Source of the DNA: Clostridium fessum
GTDB lineage: Bacteria > Bacillota > Clostridia > Lachnospirales > Lachnospiraceae
Reading direction: 5' to 3'
Length of the DNA stretch: 64,000 nt
Assembly (NCBI RefSeq): GCF_003024715.1
Contig: NZ_PYLO01000001.1
Coordinates: 558,001 to 622,000 of the forward strand
The translations under genes were made by a program, and so were the position numbers. Below the pieces are notes generated by a model that had not been told where the DNA came from, did no database searches, and saw only the letters and a list, made by a program, of their open reading frames with translations. Below are positions 16,263 through 25,112 of the stretch, in pieces (within the stretch, counting starts at the first letter, position 1; every line of letters begins with the position of its first letter).

Positions 16263-16895
16263 TTATTGATCGGATCCATCTGTTTCCAGTTCCACCCCCC
16301 GTGCCGTTAAAAGTGCTCGGAGCATCGCCGCCAGCTCCTTTTCCGAGATCCGGCTGCTGTCAATCAACATATCATAACTTGCTTTATCCGCCCATGTCTT
16401 TTTTGCATAAAAATTATAATAATTTTTCCGTATTTTATCCGCTTGTTTGATCAGGTATTCAGCTTCTTTTTCATCTGTCTCGTAACGCCGCATAATCTCC
16501 TTCACGCGCGCCTCCATCGGGGCATATATAAATAGAGAAATAAGCCCTTCTGTCTCCTCCAGGATCTTGTCAGCGCAACGTCCCACGATGATGCATGGAC
16601 CTTTCTTCGCATACTCCCGGATCAACTGGGACTGCACGACAAACAAGGTATCATTCATCGGCTTTCCATAACCGGTAAACGGATTGCACTTGGCCGGAAC
16701 CTTAAAAAGAAAACGGTTCGCCTTCATCTCGTCCGCCTCTTCCAGTTCCTCCATCTTAAATTCGCCGCACACCGCTGCTTCCTCTATCAGATGGCGGTCA
16801 TAACAGGGAATTCCCTGTTCCTTTGCCAGAGACTGCCCCAGATTATGGCCGCCGCTTCCAAACTCTCTTCCGATTGTAATGACAAAATTTTTCAT
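16263..16895 (-). CDS. Cytidylate kinase-like family protein
   Basis: A 210-residue P-loop protein. It begins MKNFVITIGREFGSGGHNLG, with GREFGSGG as the nucleotide-binding loop, and shows CYDRHLIEEAA and the mid-protein IIVGRCADKIL typical of cytidylate-kinase-like proteins of Clostridia. The true substrate is unknown; this family is distinct from Cmk proper. The start at 16895 is preferred because the P-loop sits at the N terminus and AAGGTGG precedes it; an open frame reaches 29 codons further upstream. It heads the operon that continues into the wall-binding, MMPL and coiled-coil genes. Confidence 0.8.
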   Translation of the reverse strand: MKNFVITIGREFGSGGHNLGQSLAKEQGIPCYDRHLIEEAAVCGEFKMEELEEADEMKANRFLFKVPAKCNPFTGYGKPMNDTLFVVQSQLIREYAKKGPCIIVGRCADKILEETEGLISLFIYAPMEARVKEIMRRYETDEKEAEYLIKQADKIRKNYYNFYAKKTWADKASYDMLIDSSRISEKELAAMLRALLTARGVELETDGSDQ

Positions 16896-17074
16896 ACCAG
16901 ATTCCACCTTCGTATCTATTTCCTTTTGCTTTCGCATATGCTGCAGGTTCTCATAGCCGTTCCTTTCCCGATTGTCAGCCACTCCTGCCGTCTGTGAAAC
17001 GTTCCATACAAAAGACTTCTTCGCAGTGAACAGTTACATCTAAAATAGAGCATATACAACTCATGTCTGTTTAA

Positions 17075-17103
17075 TTGACATTTGTTCATTTTTGAACTAT
17101 AAT
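17075..17103 (+). promoter_or_regulatory. Promoter reading toward the TetR gene
   Basis: TTGACA (17075-17080), 17 bp, TATAAT (17098-17103): a perfect consensus promoter. The start near 17110 gives a leader of ~195 nt. Its spacer holds TTCATTTTTGAA, an inverted pair that could be an operator half-site arrangement. Confidence 0.8.
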
Positions 17104-17105
17104 GC

Positions 17106-17134
17106 ATTATACTAAGTTGTTCGAATGAATACAA
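17106..17134 (-). promoter_or_regulatory. Promoter reading toward the kinase-MMPL operon
   Basis: On the minus strand TTGTAT (17129-17134), 17 bp, TATAAT (17106-17111). Its -10 box is the mirror half of the same palindrome used by the plus promoter, so the two start sites overlap and polymerases would face each other. Confidence 0.6.
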
Positions 17135-17305
17135 TAATCATTTTTACGTCAGTTGTATTTTAATCAACATTTCATCACATTATGTTTGTTTTTTGTATCT
17201 GGTGTGCCCATTTTTACTTATTTTTAACACTCCCTTCATCCACAGCCTCCGATACACAGTCATACGGCGTTTCCCTGTCTGGAAACGTTCAGAAAGGAAG
17301 TCACT

Positions 17306-17890
17306 ATGAAAGAAGAAATACTCGACCGGCGTGTACGAAAGACGAGACGCCAGTTAAAAGAATGCTTAACCCGCCTCCTCAAAGAAAAAAAAATTCAGGA
17401 TATCACGGTGCGCGAACTCGCCGAGATGGCTGACATCAACCGCGGCACCTTTTATCTTCATTATAAAGATGTCTTTGACCTGATGGATCAGATCAAAAAT
17501 GAACTGATCGAGGAGGTTGAGTCTGTCCTGACGCACCATCCCGTTCCCGAACTGGTAGCGCGCCCTTCCCTCGCACTCTCAGAACTATTTCCTCTTGTAC
17601 AGGAAAATGCAGAGATTGTTTCTATTTTAATAGGAGAAAACGGTGATCTGAATTTTGTCAACCGCCTGAAACGCATTGTCAGCGATAAATGTTTAAAAGG
17701 CTGGCTGGATCTCAAATGTTCCAGCGATCCGGATACGCTCGCGGCATTTTCCGCCTTTATCGTTTCCGGCTGTGTCGGTACCGTTCAGTACTGGATCGAA
17801 AGCGGCATGAAGGAATCCACAGAACAGATGGCAATCTTGACAGAGGACTTTATCCTAAAAGGCATCCGGGTGCTGGAAAATCCGGCTTGA
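17306..17890 (+). CDS. TetR/AcrR-family transcriptional regulator
   Basis: 194 residues. The N-terminal helix-turn-helix (~10-57) shows TRRQLKECLTRLL, ITVRELAEMADINRGTFYLHYKDVFDLMDQI, the TetR recognition-helix pattern. The remaining ~130 residues form an all-helical ligand domain, closest in look to the TetR_C_8 type. It starts after AAAGGAAGTCACT. It is divergent from the MMPL operon with a shared, overlapping control region, so it probably represses that operon and itself in response to a small molecule. Ligand unknown. Confidence 0.9.
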   Translation: MKEEILDRRVRKTRRQLKECLTRLLKEKKIQDITVRELAEMADINRGTFYLHYKDVFDLMDQIKNELIEEVESVLTHHPVPELVARPSLALSELFPLVQENAEIVSILIGENGDLNFVNRLKRIVSDKCLKGWLDLKCSSDPDTLAAFSAFIVSGCVGTVQYWIESGMKESTEQMAILTEDFILKGIRVLENPA

Positions 17891-18308
17891 CTTTCACGAA
17901 ATTCCGTGCTTTAATAAAACTGCAATTTTTAAAAATTCAGAAAGGAGAACCACATGGACAGTTGTGACAGCAACGGGCGAAGTCGTCGCGATGGGCAAAA
18001 TCAAACTATGAATTCCAACCATGCGTACCAGACTGTTGGTCTGCCGCAGGGTCTTTTTGAGTGTGAATCGGGCTGTCTGACAGCACATTTTTGCCTGCTT
18101 TAACAGGCGAGTGCTTCAATGCTGACCGTTTCCCGGTACGATTGGTTTTCATATATATTTGTCCATCGCCCTGGCGCGGGTTTGAAACTGCCATCTGCGG
18201 CATTTCATCCTGTTCCCGACTGGCGGTGGATTTTTTTATCCCCGCACTGCTCGCCCTGTACGTCCCAAACGGCATTAAATAGAACGACAGAAAGCGAGGG
18301 AACCAAAT
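17891..18308 (+). other. Long unexplained leader region of mgtE
   Basis: About 400 bp upstream of a magnesium transporter gene. I do not find the M-box conserved core, nor another riboswitch I can name. Local hairpins are visible (CCTG...CAGG near 18098, ACCG.TTTCCCGGT near 18125). A T-run lies at 18232-18238 but lacks a clear preceding stem. A 49-codon open frame with a good ribosome binding site starts at 17954. Confidence 0.5.
17954..18103 (+). CDS. Possible 49-residue leader peptide upstream of mgtE
   Basis: An ATG preceded by AAAGGAGAACCAC opens a 49-codon frame (MDSCDSNGRSRRDGQ... ending TAHFCLL) that stops 205 bp before mgtE. The peptide is Cys/Asn/Gly rich with no domain I recognise. 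The strong ribosome binding site is the only solid sign of translation; it could be a regulatory leader peptide or part of a structured RNA. Confidence 0.3.
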   Translation: MDSCDSNGRSRRDGQNQTMNSNHAYQTVGLPQGLFECESGCLTAHFCLL

Positions 18309-19760
18309 ATGAATCAGACTCCAGAAATGGACGAAAAGAAAACAAGCTCCCCGGAAACGGCTCCGATCGCCGCAACCGCAGAGCATAATGCTAATTTTGA
18401 AGAAAATATCCGCTCGATCATCCGCAGCGGAAAACCGGCAAGCGTGATCCGGGATGACCTCGACAATTACCATGCAAACGATATTGCCGAGGTTCTGGAA
18501 ACACTGGACACTGCGACCCGGAAACGCCTCTACAATATTCTCTCTCTGGAAATGACGGCAGAGATTTTCACCTATCTCGATGAACCGGCGCCTTATCTGC
18601 ATGAACTGGGGCTTGACCGGGCGGCAGCCGTTCTGGCAGAGATGGATGCCGATGAGGCGGTCGATATCCTCGAAAATTTAGATCCGGAGGAAAAAGAAGC
18701 CCTGATCGCGCGCATGGATCAGGAATCCAAGGATGATATCCACCTGATCTTTTCCTACGATGAGGAACAGATCGGTAGCCGGATGACAACCAACTACATC
18801 GTCATTCCCAATAACTGTACGATCAAGCAGGCGATGCGCCATCTGATCTCCCAAGCGGAGGACAACGACAACATCGACACCATCTACGTCGAAGACGAAA
18901 ATGGGCGCTATTTCGGTGCGATCGAGCTGAAAGATTTAATCACTGCCCGTGAGTACATGAAGCTGGAGGACATCATCAGTACCTCCTATCCGTATGTGTA
19001 CGCGGATGAGAAATCTTCGGACTGTATGGAAGAGCTGATCGATTACAGCGAGGATTCTATCCCGGTACTCGATCGGAACCATAAGATCATCGGCGCCATC
19101 ACTTACGAGGATATCGCCGAGGCGATCGATGACGAGATGGGTGATGACTACGCAAAGCTGGCAGGCCTTACTTCAGAAGAAGATCTGCACGAACCACTGT
19201 TACAGAGTTTGAAAAAGCGCCTCCCGTGGCTGGTGCTGCTGCTCTTCCTCGGCATGGGTGTTTCCTCGGTGGTCGGTATTTTCGAGCCGATCGTTGACCG
19301 TATCGCCCTTCTTATCTGCTTCCAGTCGATGATCCTCGACATGGCAGGCAATGTCGGCACCCAGTCGCTGGCTGTCACCATCCGTGTCCTGATGGATGAG
19401 GATATCTCCGCGATGCAGAAGCTGGGATTTGTATTCAAGGAAATGCGAATCGGATTTTTAAATGGACTGCTGCTGGGCTCGGCTTCGTTCGTCGTAATCG
19501 GCATTTTCATCCATATTATGAAACAGAAGAGTCTTTTCTTCTCGTTTGCACTTTCCGGCTGTGTCGGCATCTCTCTTCTGACCGCAATGGTAATCTCCAG
19601 CCTGGTCGGCGTACTGGTGCCGATGCTGTTTCACAAGCTGAAGGTTGACCCGGCAGTTGCGTCTGGTCCGCTTATCACGACGGTGAATGATCTGGTAGCG
19701 GTTGTGACTTATTATGGACTGGCAGAGATTTTGCTGGTGGATGTGTTTCATTTAGTATAG
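18309..19760 (+). CDS. mgtE: MgtE magnesium transporter
   Basis: 483 residues in the cytoplasmic membrane. After a ~35-residue tail come the MgtE N domain (helical, ~36-150), two CBS domains (~155-275: MTTNYIVIPNNCTIKQAM, SYPYVYADEKSSDCMEELIDYSEDSIPVLD), a connecting helix, and five membrane helices (~305-480). The pore signature NVGTQSLAVTIR and the closing GPLITTVNDLVAVVTYY are intact. Acidic residues in N and CBS domains sense internal Mg2+ and gate the channel. The start follows GCGAGGGAACCAAAT. It is a single gene behind a long leader. Confidence 0.95.
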   Translation: MNQTPEMDEKKTSSPETAPIAATAEHNANFEENIRSIIRSGKPASVIRDDLDNYHANDIAEVLETLDTATRKRLYNILSLEMTAEIFTYLDEPAPYLHELGLDRAAAVLAEMDADEAVDILENLDPEEKEALIARMDQESKDDIHLIFSYDEEQIGSRMTTNYIVIPNNCTIKQAMRHLISQAEDNDNIDTIYVEDENGRYFGAIELKDLITAREYMKLEDIISTSYPYVYADEKSSDCMEELIDYSEDSIPVLDRNHKIIGAITYEDIAEAIDDEMGDDYAKLAGLTSEEDLHEPLLQSLKKRLPWLVLLLFLGMGVSSVVGIFEPIVDRIALLICFQSMILDMAGNVGTQSLAVTIRVLMDEDISAMQKLGFVFKEMRIGFLNGLLLGSASFVVIGIFIHIMKQKSLFFSFALSGCVGISLLTAMVISSLVGVLVPMLFHKLKVDPAVASGPLITTVNDLVAVVTYYGLAEILLVDVFHLV

Positions 19761-19783
19761 AAACCGTTTAATACAGAGATTTG

Positions 19784-20467
19784 TCAGCGATCTTCTTTTT
19801 TAGCGACTTCTCCCTGCTTCTTATAAATAGAGTTTGCATCTACCCCGCCGCGCACGCTGGAAAGCGGATAGATATTGGTGCCGCGTCCGATGATGCTGCC
19901 TGGATTTAGGATGGAGCCGCAGCCTACTTCTACGTTATCACCGAGCATGGCGCCGATTTTTTTGCGTCCGGTTTCGACCTTGCCGTCTTCGGCGTGGATT
20001 TCTACCAGAAGTTTATCGGATTTTACGTTGGAGGTGATGGAACCGGCGCCCATGTGGGATTTGTAGCCTAAGATGGAGTCTCCGACGTAATTATAATGCG
20101 GTACCTGTACTTTATCGAACAGGATGACGTTTTTAAGCTCGGTAGAGTTTCCGACTACTGCACCTTCTCCGATCAGGGCGCTGCCGCGGATGAATGCACA
20201 GTGACGCACCTCGGCGTCTTTGCCGACGATGACCGGTCCGTGCAGATAGGCGCTGTCGAATACCTTCGCTGTCTTATGAACCCAGATGTTTTCACCGCGT
20301 TTCTCATATTCTGCCGGATCCAGGCTGTTTCCCAGTTCGATGATAAAATCACTAAGACCTGCCAGTGCCTCCCACGGGTATGTAAACTGTTTCAGATAAT
20401 CCGAAGCCAGCGTATGGGTTAAATCATATAATTCTGTGATTTTCATTTCTTCTTTTTTCATGATCAT
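19784..20467 (-). CDS. Left-handed beta-helix acyltransferase-like protein (GlmU C-terminal type)
   Basis: 227 residues. A helical N-terminal part (~1-65) is followed by hexapeptide repeats forming a left-handed beta helix (~66-210): AKVFDSAYLHGPVIVGKDAEVRHCAFIRGSALIGEGAVVGNSTELKN, and GAMLGDNVEVGCGSILNPGSIIGRGT. It resembles the acetyltransferase half of GlmU but lacks the uridyltransferase half, so sugar-nucleotide acetylation is plausible and unproven. AGGAAAGG precedes two in-frame ATGs (20467 and 20461); the second has better spacing. Convergent with mgtE. Confidence 0.75.
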   Translation of the reverse strand: MIMKKEEMKITELYDLTHTLASDYLKQFTYPWEALAGLSDFIIELGNSLDPAEYEKRGENIWVHKTAKVFDSAYLHGPVIVGKDAEVRHCAFIRGSALIGEGAVVGNSTELKNVILFDKVQVPHYNYVGDSILGYKSHMGAGSITSNVKSDKLLVEIHAEDGKVETGRKKIGAMLGDNVEVGCGSILNPGSIIGRGTNIYPLSSVRGGVDANSIYKKQGEVAKKEDR

Positions 20468-20509
20468 TGCCTTTCCTAAAATTCAATTGATTCTATTATT
20501 ATAAATAAG

Positions 20510-22768
20510 CTATTTGGTTCCAGCTTTTGTCGCTCTTGCAGCTTTCATATTTCCCGCGCTCTTCGCACTTCTCGAACTCTTCTTCTCTTTCTCTGCATTC
20601 TGGTAGAACACAGCAACCGCATCAAACGCCGGCCGCAGCCCATACGCATTTCCCATATGAACCGCATTGTAAGTGCGTCCGATAACGAAGCGCTCTAATT
20701 TCTGCATATATTCATCCGGTGTGATGCTGCCCTCTGCCACATAGGTCAGACCTTTTTCCCAGCTTGCCGTCAGCTCCGGGTTGAGAAGCTGCTTCATGGA
20801 TGTGTGTACGACCTCATAAATCAGTTCTCCCAGATAGGTCGGCGTGATGACCTGCGTTTTTTCATTGAGCGCCATATATTTGATGTTGAACAACTTTTTC
20901 AGGATCTCCGCGCGGGTTGCACTCGTTCCGATGCCGCTGCCCTTGATCTGGGCGCGCAGCTCTTCGTCTTCGATAAGCTGACCGGCATTTTCCATCGCCA
21001 GAATCATCGAACCGGAGGAATAACGCTTCGGCGGAGATGTCTCGCCCTCTTTGATCTGCAAATCATCCAGTGACACTTTCATCCCCTTTTTGAGCTGTTC
21101 CAGCATCTGGATAAACTCTGGGTGGGACGCGTCAATTACCTTTGGCTGGCTGCTGTCTGTTCCATCTGCTTCTCTTGCCGGATTTTCCGCATCATTTCCA
21201 TCTATACCTGGTTCAAGGCGGTTCGTTCTGCCGACACTTTCCCCGGCGGTGTCCTTTTTCTTTTTCGGAATTTCCGCCACCTTGAGATATCCCGCTTCTT
21301 TCAATACCTTGAAACCGGCAAAGAAATGTTCACTTTTTACCTCAATCTCAACCGCATATTTCTGGTAAACCGCCGCCGGATAAAAGATGCTTAAGAAACG
21401 GCGCACAATCACCTGGTAAATCTTGCGGTTCAACTCCGGGAGACTTCTCAGCGCGCCGAGTCCCTGTCCGGTCGGTATGATTGCGTAGTGATCGGTAATC
21501 TGCTTATCATTGACATAACGCGTTTTTGCTATGTTCTTCCACAGCCCTGCCTGCATCGCCTCCGATGCAAATGCCGCCAGCGGCTCATAATGCGTCAGAC
21601 CGCCGATATTTTTGCTGATCTCCTTCGCCACCGCCGTTGAAAGCACACGCGCGTCCGTTCGCGGATAGGTAACCAGCTTTCGCTCGTACAGCTCCTGCAC
21701 CACTTTCAGGGTCTGATCCGGGCTGATTTTAAACATTTTAGAACAATCATTCTGGAGCTCCGCCAGGTTATAGAGAAGAGGTGGATTTTTGGTTTCCTTT
21801 TTCTTTTCCACTTTTAAAATGGTTCCCTGCGAAGTATTATATACGCCCATTAAACCCGCGTCCGCTTTTTCTGCGTCGCTGATCTCTGACTGCATGACTC
21901 CCGAATTTTCGCTTCCATTCTCGCGTTCCCACAGCCATGCAATCAGCGCCTCCGCGTCCTTTCGCTCCTTAAAACCATTTTCCTTATACAGACACGGCGT
22001 TCCATAGTAACGGCTTCCTTCCACCGCCCGCCATTCGCCGTCAATCGAGATGCCTGCCGGTCCAAATGTACCGATCACGCGGTAAAATGGCGTTTTGACA
22101 AATTCCCGGATCTCCCTCTCCCGGCGGACTACCATACCGAGGACACAGGTCATGACGCGTCCGACTGAGATCACGGTCCGGTCAGAACTTCGCATATAGT
22201 TAGAAACAGATGGTCCATATTTCAACGTCAGTGCGCGGGAAAAGTTAATTCCCATCAGATAATCTTCTTTTGCCCGCAGATATGCCGAATCCGCCAGATG
22301 ATCGTATTCGGACAGATCCTTCGCTTCGCGGATGCCGCGCAGAATCTCTTCCTCCGTCTGTGAATCGATCCAGACGCGCTTCTGTCTCTTGCCCTGCACG
22401 CCAGCCATCTGCGCGACGAGGCGGTAGATATATTCTCCCTCCCGTCCCGAGTCGGTACAGACGTAGATTGTATCTACATCCGCCCGGTTTAAGAGACCGC
22501 TCACGATTCCAAACTGTTTCTTCACGCTGTCGATAACCTGATATTTCCATTCTTTCGGGAGAAATGGAAGTGTCTCCAGACTCCAGCGCTTATATTTCAT
22601 ATCATATACTTCTGGATAGCTCATCGTGACCAGATGTCCAACACACCAGGTCACAACCGCATTTTCCGACTCAATATAGCCATCCACCGATCGTCCATTT
22701 ACCTTGAGTGCATTTGCGAACTCACGCGCCACGCTCGGTTTCTCGGCTATAAATAACGATTTTGCCAC
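20510..22768 (-). CDS. topB: DNA topoisomerase III
   Basis: A 752-residue type IA topoisomerase. The Toprim domain at the N terminus shows LFIAEKPSVAREFA and the metal triad region VCTDSGREGEYIYR. The active-site tyrosine is in LVTYPRTDARVLS (Y about 368). It has the late SGIGTSATRAEILKKL segment and a Lys/Ser/Ala-rich tail without a zinc finger. It decatenates and relaxes negatively supercoiled DNA by passing single strands. It starts at GTG after GGAGCAGAACAAC. An acidic insert rich in Gly/Asp/Glu lies at ~505-550. Confidence 0.93.
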   Translation of the reverse strand: MAKSLFIAEKPSVAREFANALKVNGRSVDGYIESENAVVTWCVGHLVTMSYPEVYDMKYKRWSLETLPFLPKEWKYQVIDSVKKQFGIVSGLLNRADVDTIYVCTDSGREGEYIYRLVAQMAGVQGKRQKRVWIDSQTEEEILRGIREAKDLSEYDHLADSAYLRAKEDYLMGINFSRALTLKYGPSVSNYMRSSDRTVISVGRVMTCVLGMVVRREREIREFVKTPFYRVIGTFGPAGISIDGEWRAVEGSRYYGTPCLYKENGFKERKDAEALIAWLWERENGSENSGVMQSEISDAEKADAGLMGVYNTSQGTILKVEKKKETKNPPLLYNLAELQNDCSKMFKISPDQTLKVVQELYERKLVTYPRTDARVLSTAVAKEISKNIGGLTHYEPLAAFASEAMQAGLWKNIAKTRYVNDKQITDHYAIIPTGQGLGALRSLPELNRKIYQVIVRRFLSIFYPAAVYQKYAVEIEVKSEHFFAGFKVLKEAGYLKVAEIPKKKKDTAGESVGRTNRLEPGIDGNDAENPAREADGTDSSQPKVIDASHPEFIQMLEQLKKGMKVSLDDLQIKEGETSPPKRYSSGSMILAMENAGQLIEDEELRAQIKGSGIGTSATRAEILKKLFNIKYMALNEKTQVITPTYLGELIYEVVHTSMKQLLNPELTASWEKGLTYVAEGSITPDEYMQKLERFVIGRTYNAVHMGNAYGLRPAFDAVAVFYQNAEKEKKSSRSAKSAGNMKAARATKAGTK

Positions 22769-22796
22769 GTTGTTCTGCTCCTATCTTACTAATTTC

Positions 22797-22812
22797 GTAA
22801 CTGTTCAGTACC
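22797..22812. repeat. Repeat family B, left-end remnant
   Basis: GTAACTGTTCAGTACC matches the left terminal repeat of the full copy at 33537-33669 but is followed by unrelated sequence. It lies in the 53-bp gap between the EamA and topB genes. Confidence 0.5.
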
Positions 22813-22821
22813 TAATTTCGT

Positions 22822-23712
22822 CTAATTCCTTTTCCGCTTCGGCGTCCACTCCGCCAGAATCGCCGCCGCAAACATCAGCCCACAGCCAATTAACATTCGC
22901 AACGTCAGCTCCTCATGCAGCAGCCAGACAGAGAACAGGAGCCCAAACACCGATTCAAACGACAGTAGAATCGAGGATGTGCTGGCGCTCAGATATTTCT
23001 GCCCCACTGTCTGAAGCAGAAAACAGAGCATACTGGATGCGAGTCCCAGATATAGCATCGAAACTGCTACTCCCGGCAGTGTAAATACTTCCGGATGGAA
23101 TGCTCCTTCCGTGAGAAGCCCCAGCACCCACGAACACGCCGCCGCTGTTCCCATCTGCATGACCGTCAGGCGGATCGGAGTGCAGTATGCCGTGAAGCGA
23201 TCCAGAAAAATCATATGAACCGCAAAGCAGATGCCGCACACCAGCGTCAGGAAATCACCAAAATTGACCGACAGCTCGCCTTTCAGCGATAAAAGCGCCA
23301 ATCCCACAACAGCAAATCCCGCTGCGATCAGGTTATTTGCCTTCGGGCGCACATGATTAACCGCCCATGCCAGAAACGGCACGATCACCACATACAACGT
23401 CGTAATAAACGCATTTTTACTCGCGGTCGTGTATTTCAGCCCATACGTCTGAAAATAATAACTGATAAATAGAAACAATCCCGCCAGTGCGCCGCATTTA
23501 AACTCCTGCATCGACATTCCCCGGATCTGTTTCCAGAAAAGAGCCGCCATCCCAAGCGCCGCGATCGTAAACCGGTACGCCAAAAGGTATGTAGGTGTAA
23601 TCGCGTCCATCGAATTTTTCATCACAACGAACGCGCTGCCCCAGATAATTGTTACAAATAAAAGGCTGGCAGATGCCAGCACTTTTACTCCCTTGTTGTT
23701 TGTCTCACTCAT
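22822..23712 (-). CDS. EamA/DMT-family transporter
   Basis: 296 residues and about ten membrane helices in two EamA repeats (~10-140 and ~155-290), e.g. LFVTIIWGSAFVVMK in helix 1 and ILLSFESVFGLLFSVWLLHEELT near the end, both hallmark segments. DMT exporters move amino acids, nucleotide sugars or drugs; substrate cannot be told here. It starts at 23712 after AGGATAGAGATTGAC. Its end is 53 bp from topB on the same strand. Confidence 0.9.
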   Translation of the reverse strand: MSETNNKGVKVLASASLLFVTIIWGSAFVVMKNSMDAITPTYLLAYRFTIAALGMAALFWKQIRGMSMQEFKCGALAGLFLFISYYFQTYGLKYTTASKNAFITTLYVVIVPFLAWAVNHVRPKANNLIAAGFAVVGLALLSLKGELSVNFGDFLTLVCGICFAVHMIFLDRFTAYCTPIRLTVMQMGTAAACSWVLGLLTEGAFHPEVFTLPGVAVSMLYLGLASSMLCFLLQTVGQKYLSASTSSILLSFESVFGLLFSVWLLHEELTLRMLIGCGLMFAAAILAEWTPKRKRN

Positions 23713-23758
23713 GTCAATCTCTATCCTATGTCAAAATGATCACAAATCAAATACAAAT

Positions 23759-24808
23759 TTAAACCGTCATAAATTTATAACTGGTCGTTGTATCGTATTT
23801 CTCGCCCTTTTTCACGACCGGGGATGCAAATCCCGGCATGTTGACTGCGTTCGGGTAATACTGCGTCTCAAAGCAGTATCCCTGGCGTCTCGCATACTTC
23901 ACACCGCCCTTACCCGGAACCTGTCCGTCCAGGAAATTGCCCGTGTAGAACTGAACTCCCGGCAGATCGGTGTATACCTCCATCTTGCGCCCGCTCTCCT
24001 CGTCGATCGCAGCCGCCGCCAGACTGAATACGCCTGACTCATGGTTGAGAATCCAGTTATGATCGTAGCCGCCGCCCAGTTTTAACTGATCGTAATCCGC
24101 TTCAATATCACGTCCGATCGGCTTGAAATCTGAGAAATCCATCGGAGTCCCCATTACCTTGCGGATCTCACCGGTCGGGATCAGCACCTTGTCTACCGCC
24201 GTGATCGCATCACTGTCAATGTAAACCATCTGTGAAAGCGCCGGACCACTCTCATGACCTGCCAGATTGAAATACGCGTGGTTTGTCATATTAAAAATAG
24301 TATCCTGATCGCAGGTCCCCTCGTAATGAATCTTTACTTCATTTTCATCTGTCAGCGTGTAGGTCACACGGATCGAGGCATTTCCCGGATATCCCTGATC
24401 GCCGTCCGGGCTTTCCAGTGTAAAAGAAACCTGATTAATGCCCGTCTCATATTCCGCCGCCCAGATACGGTTCCGGTAGAAATCCATACCGCTGTGCAGG
24501 TTGTTCGGACCATCATTCGCCGTCAATTCGTATTTTTTATTATTTAACGTAAACGCCGCGCCGCCAATCCGGTTTGCATTTCGTCCAACAGCCTCGCCCA
24601 GATGTCCATCGCTTACCAGGCAGTCTGCTACTGTTTCATGTCCCAGCAGGACATCCGCCATCTCTCCATTCCGATCCGGCACCAGCATCGTGGACCAGAT
24701 TGCACCCAGATCTAAAAAGGATGCAGAAACGCCATTCTGATTCGTCAATGTATAACGGCTGACCTCTCTGCCATCTTCCATTGTTCCAAAGATTGTCTTC
24801 TCAACCAT
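23759..24808 (-). CDS. galM: Aldose 1-epimerase (mutarotase)
   Basis: 349 residues, the standard length. It interconverts alpha and beta anomers of glucose or galactose in the cytoplasm. Key segments are GRNANRIGGAAFTLNNKKYELTAN, the substrate-binding NNLHSG, the catalytic histidine in NMTNHAYFNLAG, GGYDHNWIL, and the catalytic glutamate in YCFETQYYPNA. No signal peptide. The start precedes MVEKTIFG, with AGGGGGATTTGGC upstream. It is read alone, 46 bp upstream of the EamA gene on the same strand. Confidence 0.95.
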   Translation of the reverse strand: MVEKTIFGTMEDGREVSRYTLTNQNGVSASFLDLGAIWSTMLVPDRNGEMADVLLGHETVADCLVSDGHLGEAVGRNANRIGGAAFTLNNKKYELTANDGPNNLHSGMDFYRNRIWAAEYETGINQVSFTLESPDGDQGYPGNASIRVTYTLTDENEVKIHYEGTCDQDTIFNMTNHAYFNLAGHESGPALSQMVYIDSDAITAVDKVLIPTGEIRKVMGTPMDFSDFKPIGRDIEADYDQLKLGGGYDHNWILNHESGVFSLAAAAIDEESGRKMEVYTDLPGVQFYTGNFLDGQVPGKGGVKYARRQGYCFETQYYPNAVNMPGFASPVVKKGEKYDTTTSYKFMTV

Positions 24809-24912
24809 GCCAAATCCCCCTTAATTTTTAGAATCCGAAAAATATTTCTCGCATTTTTTATGCTTACTTTTGTCAGAATAAATCTGTCTAACTTATAAAT
24901 AGCTGATTTATA

Positions 24913-24937
24913 ATGCGCAGACCTACTGAACAGTTAC
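24913..24937. repeat. Repeat family B, right-end remnant
   Basis: ATGCGCAGACCTACTGAACAGTTAC matches the right end of the full copies (28211-28235 and 33645-33669). The rest of the element is missing on the left. Confidence 0.6.
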
Positions 24938-25035
24938 AAGTATACAATACTTTTCCCCTCATGCACACCCATTTTTCCAAATCTGATTATAAAAATTTCA
25001 AGAGTCGTCACTGTTCACACATGTTTCCTATGACA

Positions 25036-25112
25036 CAAATAAAAACTGCCTTCCAGAGCAGAGTCAGCCATCGTTTTTCAAACAGCTTCTCCGCCACTGG
25101 GCGGCAGTTCTT
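25036..25112 (-). terminator. Long-stem terminator of asd
   Basis: On the minus strand AACTGCCGCCCAG pairs imperfectly with CTGGAAGGCAGTT across ~45 nt, then TTTATTTG. It lies 50 bp beyond the asd stop. Confidence 0.6.

Larger units (their letters stand above)
16896..17305. other. Divergent control region between kinase-like operon and TetR gene
   Basis: A 410-bp gap with two overlapping promoters facing each other around a 14-bp palindrome (17098-17111). A repeat-end remnant TGAACAGTTAC lies near 17028. An inverted pair TTCATTTTTGAA lies in the plus promoter spacer. No gene is seen. Confidence 0.65.

Noticed and set aside
17954-18282. Overlapping frames of 60-90 codons in the mgtE leader beyond the 49-codon one
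   Set aside because: They overlap in different phases, have no ribosome binding site and one runs into mgtE; kept only as a leader observation.
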